Source: Oxalobacteraceae bacterium (GTDB lineage: Bacteria > Pseudomonadota > Gammaproteobacteria > Burkholderiales > Burkholderiaceae_D). From it: a DNA stretch of 35,089 bases. The stretch's first letter is position 1. Each line of letters starts with the position of its first letter. Made by a program: the position numbers and the translations under genes. The DNA is taken from NCBI GenBank assembly GCA_027484285.1, contig JAIXTG010000300.1, forward strand, positions 1 to 35,089. The letters are read 5' to 3'. Shown here piece by piece: positions 7,467 through 15,513 of the stretch. The notes beneath the pieces were generated by a model. It made no database searches. It was not told where the DNA came from and saw only the letters and a list, made by a program, of their open reading frames with translations.

Positions 7467-8344
7467 GGCGCGATGCCAGACGATCAGACCGCAGGCAAAG
7501 TGCAGCATGGCCCGATACGTATCGGCGCGCTTTTCCCAGCGGATCAGCAAACGGCGATAACGATTGAGCCAGCTGTGCGAGCGTTCGACGACCCAGCGCC
7601 GCGCCCCCGCGCCTTCCCGCTTGGCCTTGCGCTCATCGCGTCGTCCGCGAATCCACGGCACCATGCCAATCTGCCAGACATGGTCGTACACGCGACGACC
7701 GATATAGCCCCGATCCAGGCACAGCCACGAGCACGGTGCCGTCGCCGGCTTGTCGATGACGATCTGCGCCAGCGTCTGTTCCAGCAGCATGCTGTCGTGT
7801 CGATGCGCGCCATCGATGACCAGTGCCAGCGGCAGGCCGTAACCATCAGTGAGCAGGCTGCGCTTGACGCCCCCTTTGCCGTGGTGGGTAGGGTTGGGGC
7901 CGATTTTTTTCCCCGCCCAATGGGGCTTTCGTCATCGTGCCATCGAGCGCCAGCCCACCCCAATCGATCTTTTCGAGCGCTTCGCACGCCAGCAGTCCGT
8001 CATGCCAGAAGCGCTCGAAGACCCCCGCGTCGGTCCACTCCCGAGACCGTCGATGCGCCGACGAATGCGAACACAAGCCGGTGGCATCGAGCGCCCCACT
8101 GCATCCCGGTGCGCAGCAACAGCAGGATCGCCTCCATCGCGACCCGGTCCGGAATGCGCGGTCGGTGGCAGCCTAGCGGATGCGGTTTCGGTGGTGGGAT
8201 CAACGGCGCCATCCGTGCCCACATCGCATCGCTCAAGCGCCAGCCGTCATCATGTTGCGAACTCATCGCCTCGCCCTCCGAACAGAGAATCCCGTTCGTT
8301 GGACAAGCAAGAACGCAGTTATTTCAACCTACCGGAACAGACTC
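7451..8344 (-). mobile_element. IS5-family insertion sequence (894 bp) inserted at the 3' end of int
   Basis: The ends GAACCTATCCCGATAGGG (left) and GAGTCTGTTCCGGTAGGT (right, read inward) match at 12 of 18 positions, and most of the differences are transitions. A 3-bp target duplication TAA flanks it at 7448-7450 and 8345-8347, as known for TNA-type IS5 groups. It encodes one minus-strand transposase reading that is broken by two frame changes. Splicing out 7451-8347 restores an open integrase reading frame to a TGA at 8382-8384, which confirms the boundaries. Confidence 0.85.
7455..8266 (-). pseudogene. IS5-family transposase, broken by two frameshifts
   Basis: The N-terminal part reads from 8266 (WRLSDAMWARMAPLIPPPKP) to about residue 60 (RTGMQWGA). 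At 8090/8091 two bases appear to be missing and the reading continues in another frame (CSHSSAHRRSREWTDAGVFE, through LDGTMTKAPLGGEK). At an A7 run (minus strand, 7904-7910) the frame changes again to the C-terminal DDE part (SMLLEQTLAQIVIDKPATAP, then RRWVVERSHSWLNRYRRLLI), ending at 7455 inside the terminal repeat. Homopolymer frameshifts can be programmed in some IS5 groups, but the first shift is not at a slippery site, so the enzyme is probably dead. Confidence 0.88.
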
Positions 8345-8347
8345 TAA

Positions 8348-8384
8348 ATCTCCGAACTTTTTATGTGATGCACGATTAACTTGA
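8348..8384 (+). pseudogene. Stranded 3' tail of the integrase gene
   Basis: Downstream of the IS and its TAA duplication, these bases encode SPNFLCDARLT then TGA in the frame of int once the IS is removed. They are the native end of the integrase. Confidence 0.8.
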
Positions 8385-8470
8385 TTAACCTCTCCACAAC
8401 TTTTTTTGCCCTGAAAAATACACGGCCGTAACAGGCCGGCACGATATCTAATCAAGCACGGCTAGGAGGC

Positions 8471-9007
8471 ATGATGTTTACACCTAACATTGCGGCCTTG
8501 TATTGGCTAAGCCAAGATCGACGGTGGCCGCCTCAGTTTCCCAGAACGGAAACCTTATTAACGTCGTACGGCGACCCCAAAATGCCACGTGAAGAGTGGG
8601 GCGTGGCCGAGTGGCGTTCATATGCACTGTTTCTTGAAGAAAGTGGCAAGCAAATTGTGCGAGACATTACACGGTTTGAGAGTGAGCTTCAAGATGCACA
8701 CCGTAAGCTATCAAGGCGCAAATCAAATTCGCGGACAAAAGAGCCAATCATGTTGTTGGGTTTGCTGACCGACCAAAATAGACCGCCCCGAGGCCGCAAG
8801 CCAACGGGACGCACGGACGCGATCGTCGGCGAGGTCTTAGCGATTCGCACCGAGCTGGAAGCTGACGGGCGGAGAGTGACGGATCGAGAAGCACTCGGGG
8901 AATGGTTTTCAAGGCAAGGTATGCGACGTAGTCGTGTAAACGAGAACCGAAATATTCTCAACGCTATCAGCAAATCTCGCCGTAGTCACAAAATATTAAA
9001 GAGGTGA
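8471..9007 (+). CDS. Uncharacterised island protein, 178 residues
   Basis: Not recognised. It is a soluble, Arg/Glu-rich protein with no signal peptide or membrane segment. The N-terminal third has aromatic-rich sequence (LYWLSQDRRWPPQFP, EEWGVAEWRSYALFLEES). The middle (residues ~60-85) is a charged helix. The C-terminal part, from about residue 100, begins with a Pro/Arg/Gly basic segment (NRPPRGRKPTGRTDAIVGEV) and continues as a helical region reminiscent of a small DNA-binding domain. AGGAGG at 8464-8469 supports a start at ATG 8471 or, with better spacing, ATG 8474. It lies between the IS and the AlpA-like gene, in the island's regulatory region. A role in control of excision or replication is only a guess. 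Confidence 0.75.
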   Translation: MMFTPNIAALYWLSQDRRWPPQFPRTETLLTSYGDPKMPREEWGVAEWRSYALFLEESGKQIVRDITRFESELQDAHRKLSRRKSNSRTKEPIMLLGLLTDQNRPPRGRKPTGRTDAIVGEVLAIRTELEADGRRVTDREALGEWFSRQGMRRSRVNENRNILNAISKSRRSHKILKR

Positions 9008-9085
9008 CCAAGTCACATTTCTGTGATCAGGAGTCAATCAGGATTGCCATGCCGGCCTGCAACGGTCACTTGTGGAGCTTCCTGA

Positions 9086-9298
9086 ATGAATAACCTTCCT
9101 GAAACTGGCTTTCTTCGATTGGCGCAAATCATTGGCGACCCTAAATCTGAACCGCCGGTTCCACCGATAATACCTGTCAAAAAATCCTGCTGGTGGGATG
9201 GCGTCCGAACGGGTCGCTTCCCAAAGCCAGTAAAGCTCGGCCCACGTATTACCGCGTGGCGGGTAGAGGATATCAAAGCCCTCATTGCGTCAGCGTAG
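9086..9298 (+). CDS. AlpA-family DNA-binding regulator / excisionase-like protein
   Basis: A 70-residue protein with a MerR-like winged-helix fold: an N-terminal LPETGFLRLAQIIG helix, then KKSCWWDGVRTGRFPKPVKL and GPRITAWRVEDIKALIAS. The W..G..GRFP.P..LG...W...D...W pattern is typical of AlpA, which in prophage CP4-57 activates the integrase gene and promotes excision; related proteins act as recombination directionality factors. GGAG lies eight bases before the ATG. The primase gene starts eight bases after its stop, so both should be cotranscribed. It is the best candidate in the window for binding the phased ATCCG sites beside the attachment site. Confidence 0.88.
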   Translation: MNNLPETGFLRLAQIIGDPKSEPPVPPIIPVKKSCWWDGVRTGRFPKPVKLGPRITAWRVEDIKALIASA

Positions 9299-9306
9299 GG
9301 GGAGCT

Positions 9307-11892
9307 ATGACTTCTAATGGCCTGACAGATTTCTCAGTCGAATCCCAGGAAGCCGGTAAAGGTGGTGAAGGCGGGGATTTCCAGATAACAAATGCCGACT
9401 TTGTAGCAGCAGTGTTTCCAGTCCTGCCCGACGGCGCATTTGCTGCGGTGTGCTCAAAGAGCGGCGATCCTGGTTTGGGTGGGTGGTCGGCAAGCCGTGC
9501 CGATCTGATGGCAGGTAACCTTTCTGCCGCGAGTAACAACTACATCGGGTGTGCGAGCTTTTATCCCGGCGATGACGGATCGTTCAGGGCGCGCAAGGCA
9601 CTGTTTGCTGCCTGTCATTTTCTGATGCTTGACGATCTGGGTACCAAGGTGCCGCTGGAGAGACTGCGCGGTTTCGAGTTGTCCTGGCTGATTGAGACCA
9701 GTCCCGGCAATCATCAGGGTGGCATAATCCTCGCCGAACCACTAACCGATGGCCCGCTGGCCGTTCGCTTGCTCAACGCGGTGATTGAGTCTGGCCTGTG
9801 CGACACTGGTGCAACAGGGCCATTGAGTCGCTGGGCGCGTCTTCCAGTGGCCATCAACGGCAAACCCAAGTATGCCGATGAAGATGGCGCGCCGTTTCAG
9901 TGCCGCCTGATCGAGTGGCAACCTGGTGTCCGCTATACACCGCAAGAGATTGTCGACGGCCTGCAATTGGAACTTCCCCCGGCAGGACCACCGAAGACGG
10001 CCATGAAACGCGCCGGTCGTGATGATGCAGACGGGCACATCAGCGGCAATGCCGCTGACGACGTGCTGACTCCCAAGGCGGCCGAGAATCCAGTCGTCGC
10101 TGCGTTTAAGGCACGCGGCCTGTACAAGACACCCTTGGGGTCCGGGAAGCACGACGTCACCTGCCCGTGGGTGCAGGAACATACCGATCTACTTGACACG
10201 GGTTCTGCCTACTTCGAGCCGGATGAACTTTATCCAATAGGCGGCTTCTGCTGTCAGCATTCGCACCGGGACAAGTACCACATCCGGCAGTTGCTGGAAT
10301 TCCTAGGCGTACCAGCCGCGCAAGCTCGCCACAAACCTGTCATTCGGGTAATTGCCGGTGATTTGCACCGCGTGGTGGATGCGGCTGAGAAGGAGCTGGC
10401 GAACCGTGGGCGGCACTATCAGGCAGGAGGGCTGATCGTCTCCGTCTCAACCGACCCGACTACGGGTGATCCCTCTATTGTCCCGACTAGCGCACCAGCG
10501 CTAACCCGAGAATTGTCGGTGGTGGCAACCTGGGAGAAATACGATGTGAGGGCAGAGGGCTGGGTGCGCTGTGACCCACCCCCCCGGCATGCGGCGATTC
10601 TCTACGATGCACAGAATTTTCGTTATCTGCCGCCGCTGGTGGGCGTGGCGCGGCAACCATACTTCCGCGAGTCGGACAGCATTCTGATTACACAGGCCGG
10701 TTACGACAAGCTGTCGCAGCGTTTCGGTGTGTTTGACCCACGACAGTTTGTCATCCCCGAGCCAACGCCCGAGGCGGCACGGGAAGCATTGGCCCTTCTT
10801 GAAGGCCTGTTAACCGAGTTCCACTTCGTCGCGGCCGCAGACAAAGCGGCAGCATTGTCGGCAATCTTCACCGCCGTAGTGCGTCCGTCTCTGTCACAGG
10901 CACCCGGGTTTCACGTTCGTGCGCCGGTGTTCGGCAGCGGAAAGTCCTACCTGTGCGAACTGATCGGCGCTTTTGCCGGGCCGGGTGGAAATGCCAAAGT
11001 CAGCTACCCAACCACCCCAGAAGAAGCTACCAAGGTGATTCTGTCCTTGCTGCTGACCAGCCCTGCAGTAATTGAGTTCGATGACATGGACACCGACTGG
11101 ATACCCCACGGCACGATCAAGCGGATGCTGACGGCGGCACAGATTACCGATCGTATTCTGGGGGTGAGCAAGACGGCGACGGTGAGCACGCGCACCTTGT
11201 TTCTAGGGTCTGGCAATAACGTCGGGCCAATCCGCGATCTGCTGCGGCGCGTGCTAACGATCCACATTGATCCGCGTTGCGCCACACCGGCCACGATGGC
11301 CTACAAGGGATTTCCAGTGGATAAGGTGCGCCGTGAACGGGGAAAGTACGTGGCATCGGTGCTTACCATCATCCAGGCATGGCGCAAGGCTGGGATGCCG
11401 CGCGCGTCCGTAGACAGCATTGCCACCTTTGGTGGGGCGTGGTCGGACTATTGTCGGTATCCGTTGATGTGGCTGGGACAACCTGACCCGGCCACGGCGC
11501 TGCTGGAGCAAGTCCGACATGACCCTGACGGCGATGCGCTGGCTGGCTTGATGTTGGAATGGCGGGCGGCATTCGGATCGACCGCTACGACGGTGCGCAA
11601 GGCTGTGGATCTAGCTTGGTTATCACGGCCAAATCTGCTTGATGCAATGCGCGAGTTCCCTGTGGAAGAGCGTGGCGAAATCAATCGATCAAAACTAGGC
11701 TGGATTCTGAAAAAGAATGCGAACCGGATCGTCGGCGGCTATGAGTTTCAGCAAGCGGAGGCTGACGGTCGTACGGCTTGGCGCGTAGTTGCTGTGAAAT
11801 CCCCCCCTTTAACGCCTTCACCGCCATTTATCCCGTCGAGTGAAAAAACTGTCACGCCACTGTGGAAGTCCAAAGTCGGGATGGAATTATGA
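9307..11892 (+). CDS. Primase-ATPase replication protein of the island (RepB-like primase plus helicase-type domain)
   Basis: An 861-residue protein that probably primes and unwinds DNA for autonomous replication of the excised island. Residues ~25-220 look like an archaeo-eukaryotic-type (RepB-like) primase: H104 FLMLDD 110 with paired aspartates, then ETSPGNHQGGIIL (~130-142) and WARLPVAINGKPKYAD. Residues ~270-340 hold a Cys/His segment (CPWVQEHTD ... GGFCCQHSHRDKYHIRQLL) of the kind found between primase and helicase modules. A P-loop ATPase follows with Walker A PVFGSGKSY (540-548), Walker B VIEFDDMD (588-595) and a sensor-like LGSGNN. The ATG at 9307 is preceded by GGGGGAG; earlier in-frame starts would overlap alpA. 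Its stop overlaps the next ATG (ATGA). The int-alpA-primase order recalls P4 and phage-inducible satellites. Confidence 0.88.
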   Translation: MTSNGLTDFSVESQEAGKGGEGGDFQITNADFVAAVFPVLPDGAFAAVCSKSGDPGLGGWSASRADLMAGNLSAASNNYIGCASFYPGDDGSFRARKALFAACHFLMLDDLGTKVPLERLRGFELSWLIETSPGNHQGGIILAEPLTDGPLAVRLLNAVIESGLCDTGATGPLSRWARLPVAINGKPKYADEDGAPFQCRLIEWQPGVRYTPQEIVDGLQLELPPAGPPKTAMKRAGRDDADGHISGNAADDVLTPKAAENPVVAAFKARGLYKTPLGSGKHDVTCPWVQEHTDLLDTGSAYFEPDELYPIGGFCCQHSHRDKYHIRQLLEFLGVPAAQARHKPVIRVIAGDLHRVVDAAEKELANRGRHYQAGGLIVSVSTDPTTGDPSIVPTSAPALTRELSVVATWEKYDVRAEGWVRCDPPPRHAAILYDAQNFRYLPPLVGVARQPYFRESDSILITQAGYDKLSQRFGVFDPRQFVIPEPTPEAAREALALLEGLLTEFHFVAAADKAAALSAIFTAVVRPSLSQAPGFHVRAPVFGSGKSYLCELIGAFAGPGGNAKVSYPTTPEEATKVILSLLLTSPAVIEFDDMDTDWIPHGTIKRMLTAAQITDRILGVSKTATVSTRTLFLGSGNNVGPIRDLLRRVLTIHIDPRCATPATMAYKGFPVDKVRRERGKYVASVLTIIQAWRKAGMPRASVDSIATFGGAWSDYCRYPLMWLGQPDPATALLEQVRHDPDGDALAGLMLEWRAAFGSTATTVRKAVDLAWLSRPNLLDAMREFPVEERGEINRSKLGWILKKNANRIVGGYEFQQAEADGRTAWRVVAVKSPPLTPSPPFIPSSEKTVTPLWKSKVGMEL

Positions 11893-12269
11893 TTCCCGCC
11901 GATTGCATAAAACGGCCAACTGAGGAGGGCTTTTTGCTTGCGATCTCGGGTTCGGGCAGCACTTCCGCCAGGGGAGACAAAGCAGCGATTGACCGCTGGC
12001 AACCGGCGACCAGGCGAAGAAAGGGCGCAACAATTTTTGAGTTGCTACTTGGGCGTTGGCGCGTCAAGGTGCTGGCGATGCTGCGTGATAACCCTGGTAT
12101 CTGCTACACCCTCGAGGTGGTGGATGCCAATACCGACTTTGCGGTCGTGTCCGGAGGCATTGGCAATGTCGCTATCTTTGAAATGAACATACCCCAAGCG
12201 TACTACCACGCCATCACCCTGCTGGAACTGATCGAAAAGCTCGCTGGAGGTCAACATGCAAACGCTTGA
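11889..12269 (+). CDS. Uncharacterised island protein, 126 residues
   Basis: Not recognised. It starts at ATG 11889, whose ATGA overlaps the stop of the primase gene, so translation is probably coupled. The protein is small and soluble: a short N-terminal stretch rich in Ser/Gly (LLAISGSGSTSARGDKA), a basic middle (RWQPATRRRKGATIFELLLG) and a mixed alpha/beta C-terminal half (VLAMLRDNPGICYTLEVVDA, then YYHAITLLELIEKLAGG). Coupling to the primase suggests a replication accessory role; nothing in the sequence proves it. It overlaps the next gene by 14 bases. Confidence 0.7.
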   Translation: MIPADCIKRPTEEGFLLAISGSGSTSARGDKAAIDRWQPATRRRKGATIFELLLGRWRVKVLAMLRDNPGICYTLEVVDANTDFAVVSGGIGNVAIFEMNIPQAYYHAITLLELIEKLAGGQHANA

Positions 12270-13059
12270 AAATGATGCCACTGCGGTAGCTTGCGCGGTG
12301 TCCGACAGTGATACGTCAATTGCCAGTTATGCGACGGTACGCTTCAACGCCATGAAGCACGGAATTCTCTCTCGGCTGGCGGTACTGCCCCACGAAGACC
12401 AAACTGAGTTCGACGACCTGCTGGCGGCGCTGATTGACGAGCACCGGCCGGCGGGCGCGACGGAGCGGCACCTGATTGAAGAGCTTGCCGCCATCATTTG
12501 GCGGAAGCGTCGGGTACTGCTTGCCGAAGGAGCAAAGATCAATGAGGGACTCAAAAGTGCGGTGAATAGCCCGACATCGGTCATCAAGTCAGCGGCACCT
12601 TTTCAGCGGGGCATCGGCGGTGAGAGTACCGACTTGCGTGAAATCATGGAAGGCACCCCCGAAGAGATCGCCGAGCGACAGCGGGAGGCGGCGCTTGATC
12701 TGGCGGCAACCCAAAAGGCGGCCGCGATACTTCGCAAGGGCGGGCCTAATGCCTACATCAAGGCACGGATGGTGCTGATTCAGGAATCCCGTGATTGGTG
12801 GGACCAGCATGTCGCGGAAGAGGAGTATCCAGCGACCGCTGAAGGATTAGCTGAATTCATTCGCATTTCACTCGAACCGATCTGTTATCGCTTGGCGAAG
12901 GAAGCTGAATTCACCCCAGCCATCAAGGCGCAAACCTTGGGTGAAGGGCTACGGGCACACCTGTTGGAGAAGCTGAACCGCTACGAAACACACTTGGATC
13001 GCAAATTTGAGCGCACTTTGGCGATGCTTTTGAAGCTGAAAGAACTGCGCAGCGCATGA
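12256..13059 (+). CDS. Uncharacterised island protein, 267 residues (NAMKHG-type)
   Basis: Belongs to a broad, unnamed group of helical bacterial proteins with an N-terminal N-A-x-K/R-H-G-x-x-S signature (here RFNAMKHGILSRLAVLPHED, residues ~30-49), followed by an acidic/aliphatic helix and ELAAIIWRKRRVLLAEGA. The remainder is predominantly helical and charged, with Leu-rich helices near the C-terminus (LRAHLLEKLNRYETHLDRKF). No enzyme motif is visible. GGAGGT lies six bases before ATG 12256. It is the last gene of a tightly packed unit alpA - primase - 126-residue protein - this gene. Function unknown. Confidence 0.8.
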   Translation: MQTLENDATAVACAVSDSDTSIASYATVRFNAMKHGILSRLAVLPHEDQTEFDDLLAALIDEHRPAGATERHLIEELAAIIWRKRRVLLAEGAKINEGLKSAVNSPTSVIKSAAPFQRGIGGESTDLREIMEGTPEEIAERQREAALDLAATQKAAAILRKGGPNAYIKARMVLIQESRDWWDQHVAEEEYPATAEGLAEFIRISLEPICYRLAKEAEFTPAIKAQTLGEGLRAHLLEKLNRYETHLDRKFERTLAMLLKLKELRSA

Positions 13060-13100
13060 AACCGGACATCATCAAAACCAGTTAAATGCTGGCGACAACA

Positions 13101-13255
13101 CAATGCCAGTCAGTTAAGCGCAGAGTTTTCAGTCGCGCATCAAAAGACACTGGGTCCCGGCCTGCGCCCGGGCGACAAATCAAGTGCTATCGGCCTTAAA
13201 ACGTCATCCCGGCGCACGCTGAAATCTAGCGCATTGCCTTAACTGACTGGCATTG
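13101..13255. mobile_element. MITE-like 155-bp non-coding element with 18-bp terminal inverted repeats
   Basis: Perfect inverted repeats CAATGCCAGTCAGTTAAG (13101-13118) and its complement (13238-13255) bound 155 bp. They are flanked by 10-bp direct repeats GGCGACAACA (13091-13100) and GGCGACAGCA (13256-13265), which match at 9 of 10 positions and look like a target-site duplication. The interior has no open frame and holds a short GC-rich hairpin (CCCGG ... CCGGG). The length of the duplication would suit an IS4-type transposase acting in trans, but none is encoded in the window. Confidence 0.75.
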
Positions 13256-13342
13256 GGCGACAGCAAGGGTTACGGCAAGAACCGCCGGAAACAACACGTC
13301 AAATCTGCCAAATGATTTCGGTAAATCTCGGAAGGAAAAATC

Positions 13343-13942
13343 ATGGGGGGCTTTGGAAGCGGACGCAGGCGACGCGGAAAGTACACAACAAGTGATATGC
13401 GTGCGCTGGACGTTCGGCGCTTGCATCGCGATGGCTTACTAACGGCGGGTCGATCCTTCAACTGGCAATGGTCGCTCAATGGCGAGAAAATTGCCGACAT
13501 TAATATCCGCATTGAAGTAGATCGGGTGATTCTCAATTACCGAAGCCGCAGCCATGGGGGCGAGTGGCAACCGTTCGAGTACCCTGTTTTTCTTGAATGG
13601 ACACCTTGTAATCTTGGAGGGCGACGTGCATGGTTTCTTTGCCCTGGGCAAGGATGTAGCCGGCGCGTGGCAATTCTCTTTGGTGGTTCAATTTTCGCCT
13701 GTCGGTATTGCCACAAGTTGGCCTATCAGTGTCAGCGGGAAACGGAAGATGATCGAGCAATGCGCCGGGCAGAAAAAATTAGACGGCAGCTTGGATGGGA
13801 AGCAGGCATAGCTAACCCCGACGGCGGCAAGCCCGACCGGATGCACTGGCGGACCTTTAGACAGCTACAAGCGGCGCATGATGCTTTTGCAGAAGCATCT
13901 TGGAGAGGGCTGGCTAAACGTCTGGGCCTGATGGGGTACTGA
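13343..13942 (+). CDS. Uncharacterised mobile-element protein with Cys zinc-ribbon (MGGFGSG type)
   Basis: A 199-residue protein of a type often carried by proteobacterial islands, recognised by its start MGGFGSGRRRRGKYTTSDMR and a paired-cysteine ribbon (CPGQGCSRRVAILFGG, then CRYCHKLAY) at residues ~100-128. The N-terminus is strongly basic and could bind nucleic acid. The middle is beta-rich, and the C-terminus is a charged helix pair ending in RGLAKRLGLMGY. GGAAGGA lies about six bases before ATG 13343. It stands alone between the MITE-like element and the end of the copper operon and has no visible operon partner. Function unknown. Confidence 0.82.
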   Translation: MGGFGSGRRRRGKYTTSDMRALDVRRLHRDGLLTAGRSFNWQWSLNGEKIADINIRIEVDRVILNYRSRSHGGEWQPFEYPVFLEWTPCNLGGRRAWFLCPGQGCSRRVAILFGGSIFACRYCHKLAYQCQRETEDDRAMRRAEKIRRQLGWEAGIANPDGGKPDRMHWRTFRQLQAAHDAFAEASWRGLAKRLGLMGY

Positions 13943-14033
13943 TCGGTATACATTTGATGCTCAGTCGCTTGGTTGAATGGAATCTGGGCAATGAATCTGT
14001 TTCGTAAAATACCTATTTGAGGACAAATTACCC

Positions 14034-14069
14034 ATGGCAGTCTTGAGCGTATCACAAGCGAAACATTGA
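14034..14069 (+). pseudogene. Remnant of a helix-turn-helix gene start
   Basis: GAGGA then ATG 14034 opens a reading MAVLSVSQAKH and stops at once. The sequence resembles the first residues of small HTH proteins of mobile elements (LSVSQAAK-type). The body of the gene has been lost at the junction with the copper module. Confidence 0.3.
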
Positions 14070-14093
14070 GCGATTACGCCATGTTTGAACTCC

Positions 14094-15419
14094 TTACTTC
14101 ACGAAGACCATCGCAGCTGATACCAAGGCTCCAAAAAGCAGGGCTATGGCGTATCCACCACCGATAGACTTGCCAACGCGGAACCCCGCGGTTGTCCACG
14201 CTATGCCAACCTTGGTCAGCATGTTTGCCGAGGTCGCCAAAGCCAGAGAAATCAGCACGGTGTTGGCTGACAATCCCTGGTCGCTATATGAGCGCGCTAG
14301 CGAGATCACGATCGCATCCACGTCGGCCAAGCCCGACAGCGTCGACACGGCATAGATACCGCTATCACCAAGCCATTGCCGTGCAGCCGGCACAAGAATC
14401 CCGATAGCGGCGAGGAATCCCGCAAAAATCAGCGCCGTCATCAGGTCGAATGGAGGCATTGCCTCGATCGTATTTGAGCCGGTTGCGGTAGCGGTAGCCC
14501 TGTGCCAGCGCTGGAAGGCCAAGACTAGCAATACAGCTCCGGTAGCCAGCAGCACGGCAATAAACCAGCTGGCCAAGGCAGGCTGGATCACGACCAGCAG
14601 AAAGGTCATTCGGAAAAACATCACACCACATGCGGCCAAGGCGCTGGCCACAACAGCTTCGGTCAGTTGCGGCTGCTGGCGTGCGTACCGTGCCAGAGCG
14701 ACGGTGATAGCGGTGGACGATGCCAGCCCACCCAGCAGCCCTGTCCACAAGATCCCACGTTGCGTGCCGCTGATGCGCATCGCCAGATGGCCGGCCAGTG
14801 AGAGGAATGCGATCAGGATAACGGCCCACCACAGCTGGTATGGGTTCAAGGCGGCGTAGGGTCCCATTCCGCTGTTCGGCAAGTAGGGGAGAATGACCAA
14901 CGAGAGCACCAGCAATTGCAATGAAGCAGTCAGCTCTCGATATTCGATTAAGTGCAGCCAGCCATGAAGGGTGGGTTTCATACTCAGCAGCACTGCGACG
15001 ATCACGCTCATCGCCAATGCCATCGTGATGTCCCTGTGGGCCGCGAAGACACCCAGCAGAAGGGTCAGCAGAAGCGCGATGGCCGTCGTTGCGCTCAAAT
15101 TGCCAGACGCTTTTGCAGACTGCGCATAGAAAACGGCCAGCAGCAGGGAAACGCCAACCAAGGCGCCTAGCAGTGGCCATGGACCAAAATCTGGCTGCAG
15201 ATGGCCCAGTACGCCACCGAGCAGCCCGGTCAGTGCGAAGGTTCGTAAACCGGCGACGCGTGCCCCGTCCGGCATCGCGCGGTCGTGCCAACCGCGCTCC
15301 AGTCCGATCAACAAGCCGATTGCGAGTGCGGCCACCAATCCGGCGACATCGGGGGGGAGGGGCGGCGCAATCACTGGCAGTTCCGGCGACCGCAGTAGCA
15401 ATGCTGAGAACGCATGCAA
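14094..15419 (-). CDS. MgtC/SapB-family membrane protein with DUF4010 domain
   Basis: A 441-residue polytopic inner-membrane protein. The N-terminal ~130 residues match the MgtC/SapB fold (GLVAALAIGLLIGLERGWHD; GLRTFALTGLLGGVLGHLQP). The rest is the DUF4010 half with several more hydrophobic segments (ITMALAMSVIVAVLLSMKPT; GILWTGLLGGLASSTAITVA; NMLTKVGIAWTTAGFRVGKS). In total I count about 11-13 likely membrane segments. The function is not established for this family; proteins of this kind recur beside heavy-metal genes. It lies 94 bases downstream of the copper ATPase on the same strand and is probably the last gene of that operon. A metal-related membrane role is inferred from context. Confidence 0.88.
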   Translation of the reverse strand: MHAFSALLLRSPELPVIAPPLPPDVAGLVAALAIGLLIGLERGWHDRAMPDGARVAGLRTFALTGLLGGVLGHLQPDFGPWPLLGALVGVSLLLAVFYAQSAKASGNLSATTAIALLLTLLLGVFAAHRDITMALAMSVIVAVLLSMKPTLHGWLHLIEYRELTASLQLLVLSLVILPYLPNSGMGPYAALNPYQLWWAVILIAFLSLAGHLAMRISGTQRGILWTGLLGGLASSTAITVALARYARQQPQLTEAVVASALAACGVMFFRMTFLLVVIQPALASWFIAVLLATGAVLLVLAFQRWHRATATATGSNTIEAMPPFDLMTALIFAGFLAAIGILVPAARQWLGDSGIYAVSTLSGLADVDAIVISLARSYSDQGLSANTVLISLALATSANMLTKVGIAWTTAGFRVGKSIGGGYAIALLFGALVSAAMVFVK

Positions 15420-15513
15420 TAGTCCACGCGTGGCGATATCGTCTGCACATGCGTTTTCAGTACCACTAGCGACTGGCCTTCCGGCATGTCATCGCGACTG
15501 CGCTGTGGGTTTC

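Noticed and set aside
7473..8384. Long plus-strand reading frame of 303 codons across the IS
   Set aside because: It is the complement of the transposase; its last residues are only the stranded integrase tail. No ribosome site or family.
9013..9026. TCACA-TTTC-TGTGA inverted repeat upstream of the AlpA-like gene
   Set aside because: Five-base arms only, not a known operator arrangement (reverse of the CRP order); could be chance, though it sits in a promoter-like position.
14365..15450. Minus-strand frame of 361 codons
   Set aside because: Overlaps the MgtC/DUF4010 gene in another frame; the latter has clear membrane segments and family motifs.
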